Below are positions 1 to 5,735 of a stretch of DNA of 5,735 bases, piece after piece (position 1 is the stretch's first letter; every line of letters starts with the position of its first letter). The DNA is from CAKRZE01 sp045617585 (GTDB lineage: Bacteria; Bacillota; Clostridia; Oscillospirales; CAG-272): the NCBI GenBank assembly GCA_045617585.1, contig JAZLIW010000120.1, positions 1 to 5,735 of the forward strand, read 5' to 3'. Under the pieces are notes generated by a model. The model did no database searches. It saw only the letters and a program-made list of their open reading frames with translations, and was not told where the DNA came from. The position numbers and the translations under genes were made by a program.

Positions 1-446
1 AAGACCGTCTGACCCGGCTGCGGGCGTCGGAGCCCACGCCGGATGAGATCGCCGCCTGGATGAACGACCCGGCGAACCGCACCGGGGAGACCGCCGCTCT
101 TCCCTTCCGCCCCGTGACGGGGACGGAGATCGAGGAGGCACTCGACGCCATCGTCGACCCGGTCTCCCTCTCCGATCCCGTCTGCTCCGACGGAAGCGGC
201 GGCGAAAGTCTCTCCGTCATGGACACGATCAGCGACGGGAATTGCCGGGAGGAGAACTGGATCGAGGAGATCGCGCTGAAGGAAGCGCTGAAAACGCTCC
301 CCGAAAGAGAACGCCGCATCATCGGGCTGCGCTTTTACGGGTGCCGGACGCAGACCGAGATCGCAGAAGAGATCGGCATCTCGCAGGCGCAGGTCTCCCG
401 GCTGGAAAAAGCGGCGCTGGAGCACATCCGGCGCCGCCTGACCTGA
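1..446 (+). CDS. sigG: RNA polymerase sporulation sigma factor, SigG-like (3' part)
   Basis: This is the C-terminal part of a sigma-70 family factor. The reading frame is open from base 3 and enters from outside the window, so the ATG at 60 is an internal methionine and not the start. Region 3 is visible first (LRASEPTPDEIAAW, about bases 18-59). It is followed by the linker DAIVDPVSL, VMDTISD and WIEEIALKEAL, then region 4 (LPERERRIIGLRFYG) with the helix-turn-helix TQTEIAEEIGISQAQVSRLEK at about 348-410, which contacts the -35 element. From memory of the family, DPVSL, VMDxISD and WIEEIALKE match SigG better than SigF, and the ISQAQVSRLEK block is typical of the sporulation sigmas. SigG drives late forespore genes in endospore formers, acting with core RNA polymerase. 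The segment before VMD is about two residues longer than in Bacillus subtilis SigG. The stop TGA (444-446) abuts the stop of the convergent phosphatase gene. SigF is the main alternative identity. Confidence 0.85.
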   Translation, partial: DRLTRLRASEPTPDEIAAWMNDPANRTGETAALPFRPVTGTEIEEALDAIVDPVSLSDPVCSDGSGGESLSVMDTISDGNCREENWIEEIALKEALKTLPERERRIIGLRFYGCRTQTEIAEEIGISQAQVSRLEKAALEHIRRRLT

Positions 447-452
447 TCAGGT
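441..452. other. Abutting convergent stop codons in a 12-bp palindrome
   Basis: The two stop codons, TGA at 444-446 on the plus strand and TGA (read as TCA) at 447-449 on the minus strand, touch with no spacer. Both genes end with a threonine ACC codon, so ACCTGATCAGGT is a perfect palindrome. The symmetry is fully explained by the two identical gene ends. There is no run of T on either side, so it does not look like an intrinsic terminator, and there is no intergenic space here for one. Confidence 0.8.
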
Positions 453-1133
453 GATATAGAATTCCTCTCCGGTATCGAGGCAAAGGACGCCCAGCGGACC
501 TCCGAAGACGGCGCCGCAGTCGATCGCGGCGTGTCCGTTCCCCCTCCAGATCCTGCCCTTCGCCGCGGGGTCGATGAGAAAGGTGGGGGTATGTCCCGTC
601 ACCGTGATCCGGTCGGGAAGGTAACGCGTCCCGTAATCGGTTTCACCCGCCGAAAAGTCGAGGATCGGGCAGTCGAAAAGGTCCGCCCCCTGCCCGGGGG
701 CAGGCAGCGTATGGGAGAGAAAAAACCGGTTTCCTCCCGCCTCTTCTTCCGCGTAGTATTCAAACGTGTTCCAATAAGCGAGCACCTTATTCTGCGCCGC
801 GGCGTCCAGCTTCAGATACGCGTCGAGCGTCGGTTTCCCGCCGTCAAGGAACCAGAGCCGGTAGCCCTCGAGCAGCCGGTCGTCCCCCGCTCCGCCCCCG
901 TAGGTCCTGCCGAGAGAGCGGAGCAGCCTGCAGGCGATATAATCGTGATTGCCCTTCAGGGGGATCACGTTTTTCCTCGTCATCATATCGAGCAGGATAT
1001 CGATCCCGCCCTCGCCGCGGTCCGCGACGTCTCCGAGAACGTACAGCGTATCGTTCTCACCGAGTCCGATGACACCGAACAGTTTACGGTACGGTTCAAA
1101 GCATCCGTGCAGATCGGAAACCGCGTAGGTCAT
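447..1133 (-). CDS. PPP-family metallophosphoesterase (serine/threonine phosphatase-like)
   Basis: This is a complete 228-residue calcineurin-like phosphoesterase of the bacterial PPP type, related to lambda phosphatase, PrpA/PrpB and ApaH. The signature blocks are in order: SDLHG at residues 6-10 (metal ligands D7, H9), GDVADRG at 34-40 (D35, R39), GNHD at 61-64 (N62, H63), LSHT with H141, and TGHTPT with H181. The chain ends in a beta strand pair (IDCGAVFGGPLGVLCLD). These residues should form a two-metal site that hydrolyses phosphate esters. No signal peptide or membrane segment is seen, so it is probably cytoplasmic. The substrate cannot be told from sequence: phosphoprotein, diadenosine tetraphosphate or another nucleotide are all possible. 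The ATG is supported by a good Shine-Dalgarno sequence six bases upstream. It lies 39 bases downstream of polC on the same strand and is probably co-transcribed with it. A perfect palindrome fills most of that gap. The gene converges head-on with sigG. Confidence 0.88.
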   Translation of the reverse strand: MTYAVSDLHGCFEPYRKLFGVIGLGENDTLYVLGDVADRGEGGIDILLDMMTRKNVIPLKGNHDYIACRLLRSLGRTYGGGAGDDRLLEGYRLWFLDGGKPTLDAYLKLDAAAQNKVLAYWNTFEYYAEEEAGGNRFFLSHTLPAPGQGADLFDCPILDFSAGETDYGTRYLPDRITVTGHTPTFLIDPAAKGRIWRGNGHAAIDCGAVFGGPLGVLCLDTGEEFYIT

Positions 1134-1139
1134 TCGTCG

Positions 1140-1147
1140 CTCCTTTC
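1140..1147 (-). promoter_or_regulatory. Ribosome binding site of the metallophosphoesterase
   Basis: On the minus strand this reads GAAAGGAG, six bases before the ATG at 1133. It is strong and fixes the start codon. Its first base is the last base of the 26-bp palindrome, so a hairpin formed by the palindrome would stand directly against the site where the 30S subunit binds. Confidence 0.75.
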
Positions 1148-1172
1148 CCGGATTTACCCGGGTAAATCCGGG
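1147..1172. repeat. Perfect 26-bp palindrome between polC and the phosphatase gene
   Basis: The left arm is CCCGGATTTACCC and the right arm is its exact reverse complement, GGGTAAATCCGGG, with no spacer. In RNA it could fold as an 11-bp stem with a four-base CCGG loop. On the minus strand it starts at the first base after the polC stop (1173-1175) and ends against the phosphatase ribosome binding site. No T-run follows it on either strand, so it is not a standard intrinsic terminator. It could be an mRNA processing or stability element, a control on phosphatase translation coupled to polC, or a binding site for a dimeric protein. The structure is seen directly; the role is inference. Confidence 0.9.
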
Positions 1173-4100
1173 TCACAGGTCGAACAGCGTGATCTGATTC
1201 GTTTCACTGAGCCCCTTGAGCGCGCCGTTCTTGCGCAGGACCTCAATGACCGACTTCGAGATTTTGGCGCTGTCGCGCAGATCCTCGACCGAGAGGATCT
1301 TCCCCGAGTCTCTCGCCTCCTCGATCTGCTTTGCCGCACTGTCCCCGACGCCGCCGAGGGAGTTGAAGGGGCAGCGGATCGCGCCGTCCTCCGGCACGAA
1401 GGCGAAGGAGGACGACTTGAAGTAACTGACGGGAAGGAAACTGATCCCCCGTGCCATACATTCGTTTGCCATCATCAGCGTCGGGACGAGGCTCTGCTCC
1501 TTGGCGGTCGCGTCCTTGTTGCCGTTGATCTCTGCGATCTTCGCCCGCACCGCCCTTCTGCCGCCCGCGACGATCTCGGCGTCGAAGCCGCCGGGTGCCG
1601 CCGTCAGATATGCGGCGTAGAAGACGACCGGCATATGGACCTTGTACCAGCCGAGACGGATCGCGGACATGACGTACGCCGCGGCGTGCGCCTTCGGAAA
1701 CATATACTTGATCTTCTTGCAGGAGCCGATATACCAGTCGGGAACGTTGTGCTCCCGCATTTCCGCCTCCCACTCCGGCGTCAGCCCTTTGCCCTTCCGT
1801 ACCGCCTCCATGATCTTGAAGGCGTGGGCGTTTTCGACCCCGTAGCCGATCAGGTCGTTCATGATGTTGTCACGGCACCCGATCACGTGGGAAATATCGC
1901 AGATCCCTTCGTTGATCAGTTCCTGCGCGTTGCCGGTCCAGACGTCGGTACCGTGTGACAGACCGGAGATCTGGAGCAGGTCGGCAAAGGTCTTCGGCTT
2001 TGCTTCCTCGACCATCTTCATAACGAAGCGCGTGCCGAATTCAGGCAGGCCGATCGTGCCGAGGTTGACGTCGATATCCTCGGGCGTGACGCCGAGGGGC
2101 GCCGGGGAGGCGAACAGATCGTACACCTCGCGCGCGTTCATCGGCACGTCCATGACGGAGGTACCGGAATAACGCTCCAGCCACTTGTATTTGGTCGGGA
2201 TATCGTGCCCGAGCTCATCGAGCTTGAGCAGCGTATCGTGCAGGTATTCAAAGGTAAAGTGCGTGGTCACGATATCGGAATTCGGGTCGTCCGCGGGATG
2301 CTGGACCGGGCAGAAATCGTAGATCTCGTATTCCTTCGGCACGACGACGATCCCGCCGGGATGCTGTCCCGTCGTCCGCTTGACCTCGACGCAGTGCCGC
2401 ACCAGGCGGTTGATCTCCGCCTTGTTGACCGAGATCCCTTTGTCCTCCAGATAGCGCACGACGTAGCCATAGGTCGTCTTATCGGCAAGGCCGCTGATCG
2501 TTCCTGCGCGGAACACGTTCTCGGCACCGAACAGTTCCTCGGTGTATTTATGGACCTTGCCCTGCACCTCTCCCGAGAAGTTCAGGTCGATATCGGGCGA
2601 TTTGTCCCCGTAGAAGCCGAGGAAGGTCTCGAACGGGATATTATGCCCGTCGTTTTTCAGCTTTGTGCCGCATTTCGGGCAGTTTTTGTCCGGCAGATCG
2701 AAGCCGGAACCGACGGAGCCGTCGGTAAAGAACTCGGAATACCGGCAGGACGGGCAGTAATAATGCGGCGGGAGCGGATTGACCTCCGAGATTCCGGCGC
2801 AGGAGGCAACGAACGAGGAACCGACCGAGCCGCGGGAGCCGACGAGGTAACCCTGGCTTTCGGAATACCAGACGAGCTTCTGCGCGATCATATACAGGAC
2901 CGCGAAGCCGTGATCGATGATGGAGGTCAGCTCCTTATTGAGGCGCTTTTCCACGATCTCGGGCAGAGGCTTGCCGTACTGGTTTTCGGCGTGCTCGTAG
3001 CAGATGCGGTGAAGGTCCTCCTCCGCACCCTCCATTTTCGGGGTAAAGGTACCCTTCGGGAACGGGCGGATATCCTTCTCGATCATGTCGGCGATCTTAT
3101 TGGTGTTCGTAACGACCACCTCGTACGCCTTTTCTTTACCGAGATAGGAAAACTCCTCCAGCATCTCCTCGGTCGTGCGGTAGTAGATCCCGACGTCCTT
3201 ATCGAAATCGGAGAACTTCATCCCCGCAAGCAGGATCTTGCGGTAGACCTCGTCGGTCTTGTTCATGAAGTGCGCGTCGCAGGTCGCGCAGACCGGGACG
3301 CCCGCCTCGTCCGCGAGCTCCACGAGACGGCGGTTGAGATCCCGCAGCCCCTCGTCGTCCGCCGCTGAGCCTTTTTCGATCAGGTAGCGGTTGTTGCAGA
3401 TCGGCTGGATCTCGACGTAATCGTAATACCGGATCATCTCGATCATTTCCGCCTTCGTTTTTCCGGCAAGCAAAGCCTCGAAGAGCTGCCCTTCCGAGCA
3501 GGCGGAGCCGAGCAGGATCCCTTCCCTGTGCTCGTCAAGCACGGTCTTCGGGATGCGGGGATGGCGCTTGAAGTATTTCAGATAGCTGTAAGAAACCAGC
3601 TTATAGAGGTTTTTCAGCCCGACCTTGTTTTTCACGAGCAGGATCAGATGGTTGGTACGCAGCTTGAGCGGATCGACCTTTTCGGACATTTCGCTGTTCA
3701 TCAGCGCGAGATTCACGATCCCCATCTTCTTCATCTTCGCGATCATGGCGAAGAAAATGGCGGCAAGCATCGCCGCGTCATCGGAGGCGCGGTGATGGTT
3801 GAAATCGCCGAGGCGGTAGTATTCCGCAACGCTGTCCAGCGTGTGCTTTTTCAGCTCCGGATTGAGGAAGCGCGAGAGCGCGACGGTATCCAGATAGGTG
3901 TTCCCGAACGTCATTCCGTTCACGTCGCAGACGCGGCGGATAAAGCCGGTATCAAAATTCGCGTTGTGCGCGACGAGGATACGGTCCCCGGCAAAAGCAA
4001 GGAACTTTTCCACCGCTTCCTTTTCGGAAGGCGCGCCCTTCACCATCTCGTCGGTGATGCCGGTCAGCTCGGTGATATTCTTCGGGATCGGTTCTCCGGG

Positions 4101-5546
4101 ATCGACAAAGGTATTGAAGACGTCGATCACCTCGCCGTCCTTCACGAGGACCGCACCGATCTCGGTGATATGATTGTTGAGTGCGGACAGACCGGTCGTC
4201 TCGATGTCGAACACGATGAATTCGTCGTTCCACTCGCATTCTCTGCTCCCGTAGACCGCGCGGGCGGTATCGTCGACGAAATAGCCCTCCAGTCCCCAGA
4301 TCACCTTCTGATCCAGTTTCTCGGCGGCGAGCATCGCCTTCATATAGCCCTGCACGTTGCCGTGGTCGGTGATCGCGACCGCGGGATGCCCCCACGCGTT
4401 CGCCTGCTTGACAGCGTCATCGGGCTCGATCAGCGCGTCCATCGTCGACATCTTGGTATGCAGATGGAGCTCCACGCGCTTGACCGGGGCGTTGTCCTTT
4501 CTACCCAGCCGCTTGATCTTGCTGACGGCGACGGGATTCAGAACGAGCTCGTTATCAAAGGTATCGAATTTGACGTTGCCGAAAACGGCACAGGTCATCC
4601 CATCCTTCAGTCCGGAGACGAGCGGCGCCAATTCATCCACGCCGCCGATCGTTTTGACGGAGATCGAAGCGTCGTCGTCCGTGATGCTCATACTGAGGAT
4701 GGTTTTATCCCCCTTGCGGTTGAGCTTGGACTCAATGCCGAAGATCTCGCCCAGGACGCACACGTTTCGGCGCTGGGATCTCAGGTTCCGCAGAGGCGTC
4801 GGAACGATCCGGAACTCTTTGCCCCAGATCAGCGACGGCTCCTCCACGTCGAACATCATATTGCCGATGCGGTAGGAGGTATCGCTGAGTGCCTCCGCCT
4901 CGGTGTCCCCGCCGCCCGAGACCGCGTAAACGCGGGTCAGCTTCGGTCCCTCTTCCTCTTCCGGTGCCGTCTGCGCCGGTGCCGGAGCGAAGGAACCCAT
5001 CGCCATCAGCGCGGCGTTGTTCTCTTTTTCGAGCGTTTCGTAGTCGAAGTGATATCCCTCCGTCTGCCGGATCTCGACCGGGAAGCGCAGACCGAACTCC
5101 GAGAACACGATATCGGAAAGGATGTCGGGCGTCTCCGCGACGTACAGAAGATCGATCCCGCCGTTGGAAGACGCGATGTCGATCACGATCCTGCCGCCCG
5201 AGACCTTTGCCGTATAGTCACAGAAAAAGCCGCGGCTGACGGCGCCGGTCCGCTGCAGCTCCACGATCGCCTCCGGCAGATACGCGTCGGTGAACAGTTC
5301 CTTCGGATAGCGCGGCAGGATGCGGACGGAATTCAGCTGATAGACCTCCATCAGATCGCGCTCGATCTCGTAGAGCGTTTTCTTGGGCACGAGATAAGAC
5401 CAAAAAGCACAGACCTCGATCATTCTGTGCTCCTTGTCGACCTTCGTTTTCACGTTCCCGGCGTCGTTCAGTACCGTCGCCTTGAACTGCTTGTCCGGTT
5501 CGTATTTATTAAAAATATCGAGAAACTTTCTGGTTCTTTCTTCCAC
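1173..5546 (-). CDS. polC: DNA polymerase III alpha subunit, PolC type, with proofreading exonuclease
   Basis: This is the complete replicative polymerase of low-GC-type Gram-positives, 1457 residues against about 1437 in Bacillus subtilis. Domains in order: an N-terminal domain (1 to about 180); an acidic, Pro/Ala-rich linker (about 185-205); an OB fold from about 262 (VCVLGEIFG); PHP part 1 with HLHT at 361-364; an inserted DEDDh exonuclease with D447/E449 (DIETTG), D532 (NANFDTGF) and H585/D590; PHP part 2; and the polymerase core. Core landmarks are GSRGSVGSS (903-911), a four-cysteine probable zinc site (C931, C934, C956, C959), the catalytic aspartates D985 and D987 (PDIDLNF) and D1110 (LKLDELGHD), GQHPGG (1060-1065), ISGLSHGTDVW (1193-1203), FPKAH (1283-1287) and a helix-hairpin-helix near 1398 (GGVGD). 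The C-terminal QITLF (1451-1455) fits a beta-clamp binding motif. All expected catalytic residues are present, so it should polymerise and proofread. The start is GTG (5544-5546), backed by a Shine-Dalgarno sequence; the next in-frame ATG would remove about 40 residues. It follows ispG by 20 bases. I see no frameshift or inserted element. Confidence 0.98.
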   Translation of the reverse strand: MEERTRKFLDIFNKYEPDKQFKATVLNDAGNVKTKVDKEHRMIEVCAFWSYLVPKKTLYEIERDLMEVYQLNSVRILPRYPKELFTDAYLPEAIVELQRTGAVSRGFFCDYTAKVSGGRIVIDIASSNGGIDLLYVAETPDILSDIVFSEFGLRFPVEIRQTEGYHFDYETLEKENNAALMAMGSFAPAPAQTAPEEEEGPKLTRVYAVSGGGDTEAEALSDTSYRIGNMMFDVEEPSLIWGKEFRIVPTPLRNLRSQRRNVCVLGEIFGIESKLNRKGDKTILSMSITDDDASISVKTIGGVDELAPLVSGLKDGMTCAVFGNVKFDTFDNELVLNPVAVSKIKRLGRKDNAPVKRVELHLHTKMSTMDALIEPDDAVKQANAWGHPAVAITDHGNVQGYMKAMLAAEKLDQKVIWGLEGYFVDDTARAVYGSRECEWNDEFIVFDIETTGLSALNNHITEIGAVLVKDGEVIDVFNTFVDPGEPIPKNITELTGITDEMVKGAPSEKEAVEKFLAFAGDRILVAHNANFDTGFIRRVCDVNGMTFGNTYLDTVALSRFLNPELKKHTLDSVAEYYRLGDFNHHRASDDAAMLAAIFFAMIAKMKKMGIVNLALMNSEMSEKVDPLKLRTNHLILLVKNKVGLKNLYKLVSYSYLKYFKRHPRIPKTVLDEHREGILLGSACSEGQLFEALLAGKTKAEMIEMIRYYDYVEIQPICNNRYLIEKGSAADDEGLRDLNRRLVELADEAGVPVCATCDAHFMNKTDEVYRKILLAGMKFSDFDKDVGIYYRTTEEMLEEFSYLGKEKAYEVVVTNTNKIADMIEKDIRPFPKGTFTPKMEGAEEDLHRICYEHAENQYGKPLPEIVEKRLNKELTSIIDHGFAVLYMIAQKLVWYSESQGYLVGSRGSVGSSFVASCAGISEVNPLPPHYYCPSCRYSEFFTDGSVGSGFDLPDKNCPKCGTKLKNDGHNIPFETFLGFYGDKSPDIDLNFSGEVQGKVHKYTEELFGAENVFRAGTISGLADKTTYGYVVRYLEDKGISVNKAEINRLVRHCVEVKRTTGQHPGGIVVVPKEYEIYDFCPVQHPADDPNSDIVTTHFTFEYLHDTLLKLDELGHDIPTKYKWLERYSGTSVMDVPMNAREVYDLFASPAPLGVTPEDIDVNLGTIGLPEFGTRFVMKMVEEAKPKTFADLLQISGLSHGTDVWTGNAQELINEGICDISHVIGCRDNIMNDLIGYGVENAHAFKIMEAVRKGKGLTPEWEAEMREHNVPDWYIGSCKKIKYMFPKAHAAAYVMSAIRLGWYKVHMPVVFYAAYLTAAPGGFDAEIVAGGRRAVRAKIAEINGNKDATAKEQSLVPTLMMANECMARGISFLPVSYFKSSSFAFVPEDGAIRCPFNSLGGVGDSAAKQIEEARDSGKILSVEDLRDSAKISKSVIEVLRKNGALKGLSETNQITLFDL

Positions 5547-5551
5547 TGCGG

Positions 5552-5559
5552 TTCCTTTT
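5552..5559 (-). promoter_or_regulatory. Ribosome binding site deciding the GTG start of polC
   Basis: On the minus strand this reads AAAAGGAA, with the AAGGA core six bases before the GTG at 5546-5544. No in-frame ATG or other start codon in the 20-base gap offers a better choice, so it supports the GTG start. It lies within the gap after the ispG stop, which suits translation of polC from the same message as ispG. Confidence 0.7.
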
Positions 5560-5566
5560 CTTTCGG

Positions 5567-5735
5567 TCAGAATGCCGCGATCTCACGGATCAGCGTATCA
5601 ATGATCTCCCCCTCGGGGATCTTGCCGACCGGTTCCCCGCGGCGGATGAGCAGCGCCTCATGCAGGCCGCCCGCCACGCCGACGTCGGCGGGCTTCGCTT
5701 CCCCGGGGCCGGGGGCGGCGCCGCCCCCGCCGCGA
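5567..5735 (-). CDS. ispG: IspG (GcpE), 4-hydroxy-3-methylbut-2-enyl diphosphate synthase, C-terminal fragment
   Basis: About 55 residues are present, running off the right edge of the window; the stop TGA is at 5567-5569. The frame reads GPGEAKPADVGVAGG, then a stretch with LLIRRGEPVGKIPEGEIIDTL, ending REIAAF. This follows the known IspG C-terminus (GPGEA, ADxGIAGG, KGE, KxPEEE, and a final amphipathic helix). IspG is a [4Fe-4S] enzyme that converts MEcPP to HMBPP, the penultimate step of the MEP isoprenoid pathway, in the cytoplasm. In the family the cluster is held by three cysteines and one glutamate; the glutamate would be that of GPGEA (codon 5699-5701). The third cysteine should sit seven residues before it, in a G-C-x-V-N context, but here codon 5720-5722 gives glycine and the asparagine is proline. 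That stretch is G/C only and may be a sequence error. An ispG-polC order is familiar from Clostridia. Confidence 0.82.
   Translation of the reverse strand, partial: RGGGGAAPGPGEAKPADVGVAGGLHEALLIRRGEPVGKIPEGEIIDTLIREIAAF
5710..5729. repeat. 20-bp G/C-only perfect palindrome inside the ispG frame
   Basis: The arm CGGGGGCGGC is followed directly by its reverse complement GCCGCCCCCG. It sits in a run from 5701 to about 5734 that contains only G and C, exactly where IspG should encode its conserved GCxVN block. With a G/C-only composition a ten-base arm match is much less surprising than in mixed sequence. It may be a real sequence or a sequencing or assembly artefact; nothing suggests a regulatory role. 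Confidence 0.7.

Noticed and set aside
60..446. ATG at 60 as the start of a short complete sigma-like gene
   Set aside because: The frame is open upstream to the window edge and those codons encode the conserved region 3 residues (EPTPDEIAAW), so the gene begins outside the window.
689..704. Inverted repeat CCTGCCC-GG-GGGCAGG as a possible terminator or control hairpin
   Set aside because: It lies inside the phosphatase coding region, encodes an ordinary Pro-Ala-Pro-Gly stretch and has no T-run. A short GC-rich hairpin is expected in sequence of this composition.
1147..1172. The 26-bp palindrome as a Rho-independent terminator for polC
   Set aside because: On the minus strand the stem is followed by AAAGGAG and not by a T-run, and on the plus strand by TCACAGG. 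The next gene starts 13 bases later with a good ribosome binding site, which argues for read-through.
531..1958. Long plus-strand open frame (475 codons) across the phosphatase gene, the palindrome and the 3' end of polC
   Set aside because: It is antisense to two clear genes, starts with GTG and has no Shine-Dalgarno sequence. Its product is Arg/Val/Asp-rich with no recognisable domain. Absence of stops is expected opposite GC-rich coding sequence.
2205..3368. Plus-strand open frame of 387 codons antisense to the polymerase core of polC
   Set aside because: It is wholly inside polC, whose protein is conserved here. The antisense product shows no family motif, so it is a codon-bias shadow.

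Overview
The window looks like chromosome of an endospore-forming member of the Firmicutes, probably a GC-rich Clostridia lineage. Three things point there. It carries a full-length PolC-type replicative DNA polymerase, which is the Firmicutes type. It has the C-terminal part of a sporulation sigma factor of the SigF/SigG group, closest to SigG. It also has the tail of ispG directly upstream of polC, a gene order I know from Clostridia. The coding sequence is GC-rich, which is why several long open frames lie antisense to the real genes. The genus cannot be read from this sequence.

Layout. Positions 1-446 (+) hold the 3' part of sigG, starting within region 3 and ending after the region 4.2 helix-turn-helix. 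Its TGA abuts, with no spacer, the stop of a gene on the other strand: 447-1133 (-) is a 228-residue PPP-type metallophosphoesterase. Upstream of that gene on the minus strand is polC (1173-5546, GTG start, 1457 residues), and upstream of polC is the C-terminal end of ispG (5567-5735), cut by the window edge. The minus-strand order ispG - polC - phosphatase, with gaps of 20 and 39 bases, reads as one operon running towards sigG. There is no gene-free stretch longer than about 40 bases, no tRNA, rRNA, CRISPR array or insertion sequence, and no convincing intrinsic terminator.

Functions. IspG makes HMBPP in the MEP isoprenoid pathway. PolC is the replicative polymerase with built-in 3'-5' proofreading. 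The phosphatase has an unknown substrate. SigG directs late forespore transcription. These are mostly housekeeping and developmental genes, and I see no new defence, mobile or biosynthetic system here.

Two items deserve a second look. The first is a perfect 26-bp palindrome filling the polC-phosphatase gap between the polC stop and the phosphatase ribosome binding site. The second is the far right end, where the conserved IspG motif before GPGEA, including an iron-sulfur cysteine, is replaced by a G/C-only stretch containing a 20-bp palindrome. The second may be a sequence error.
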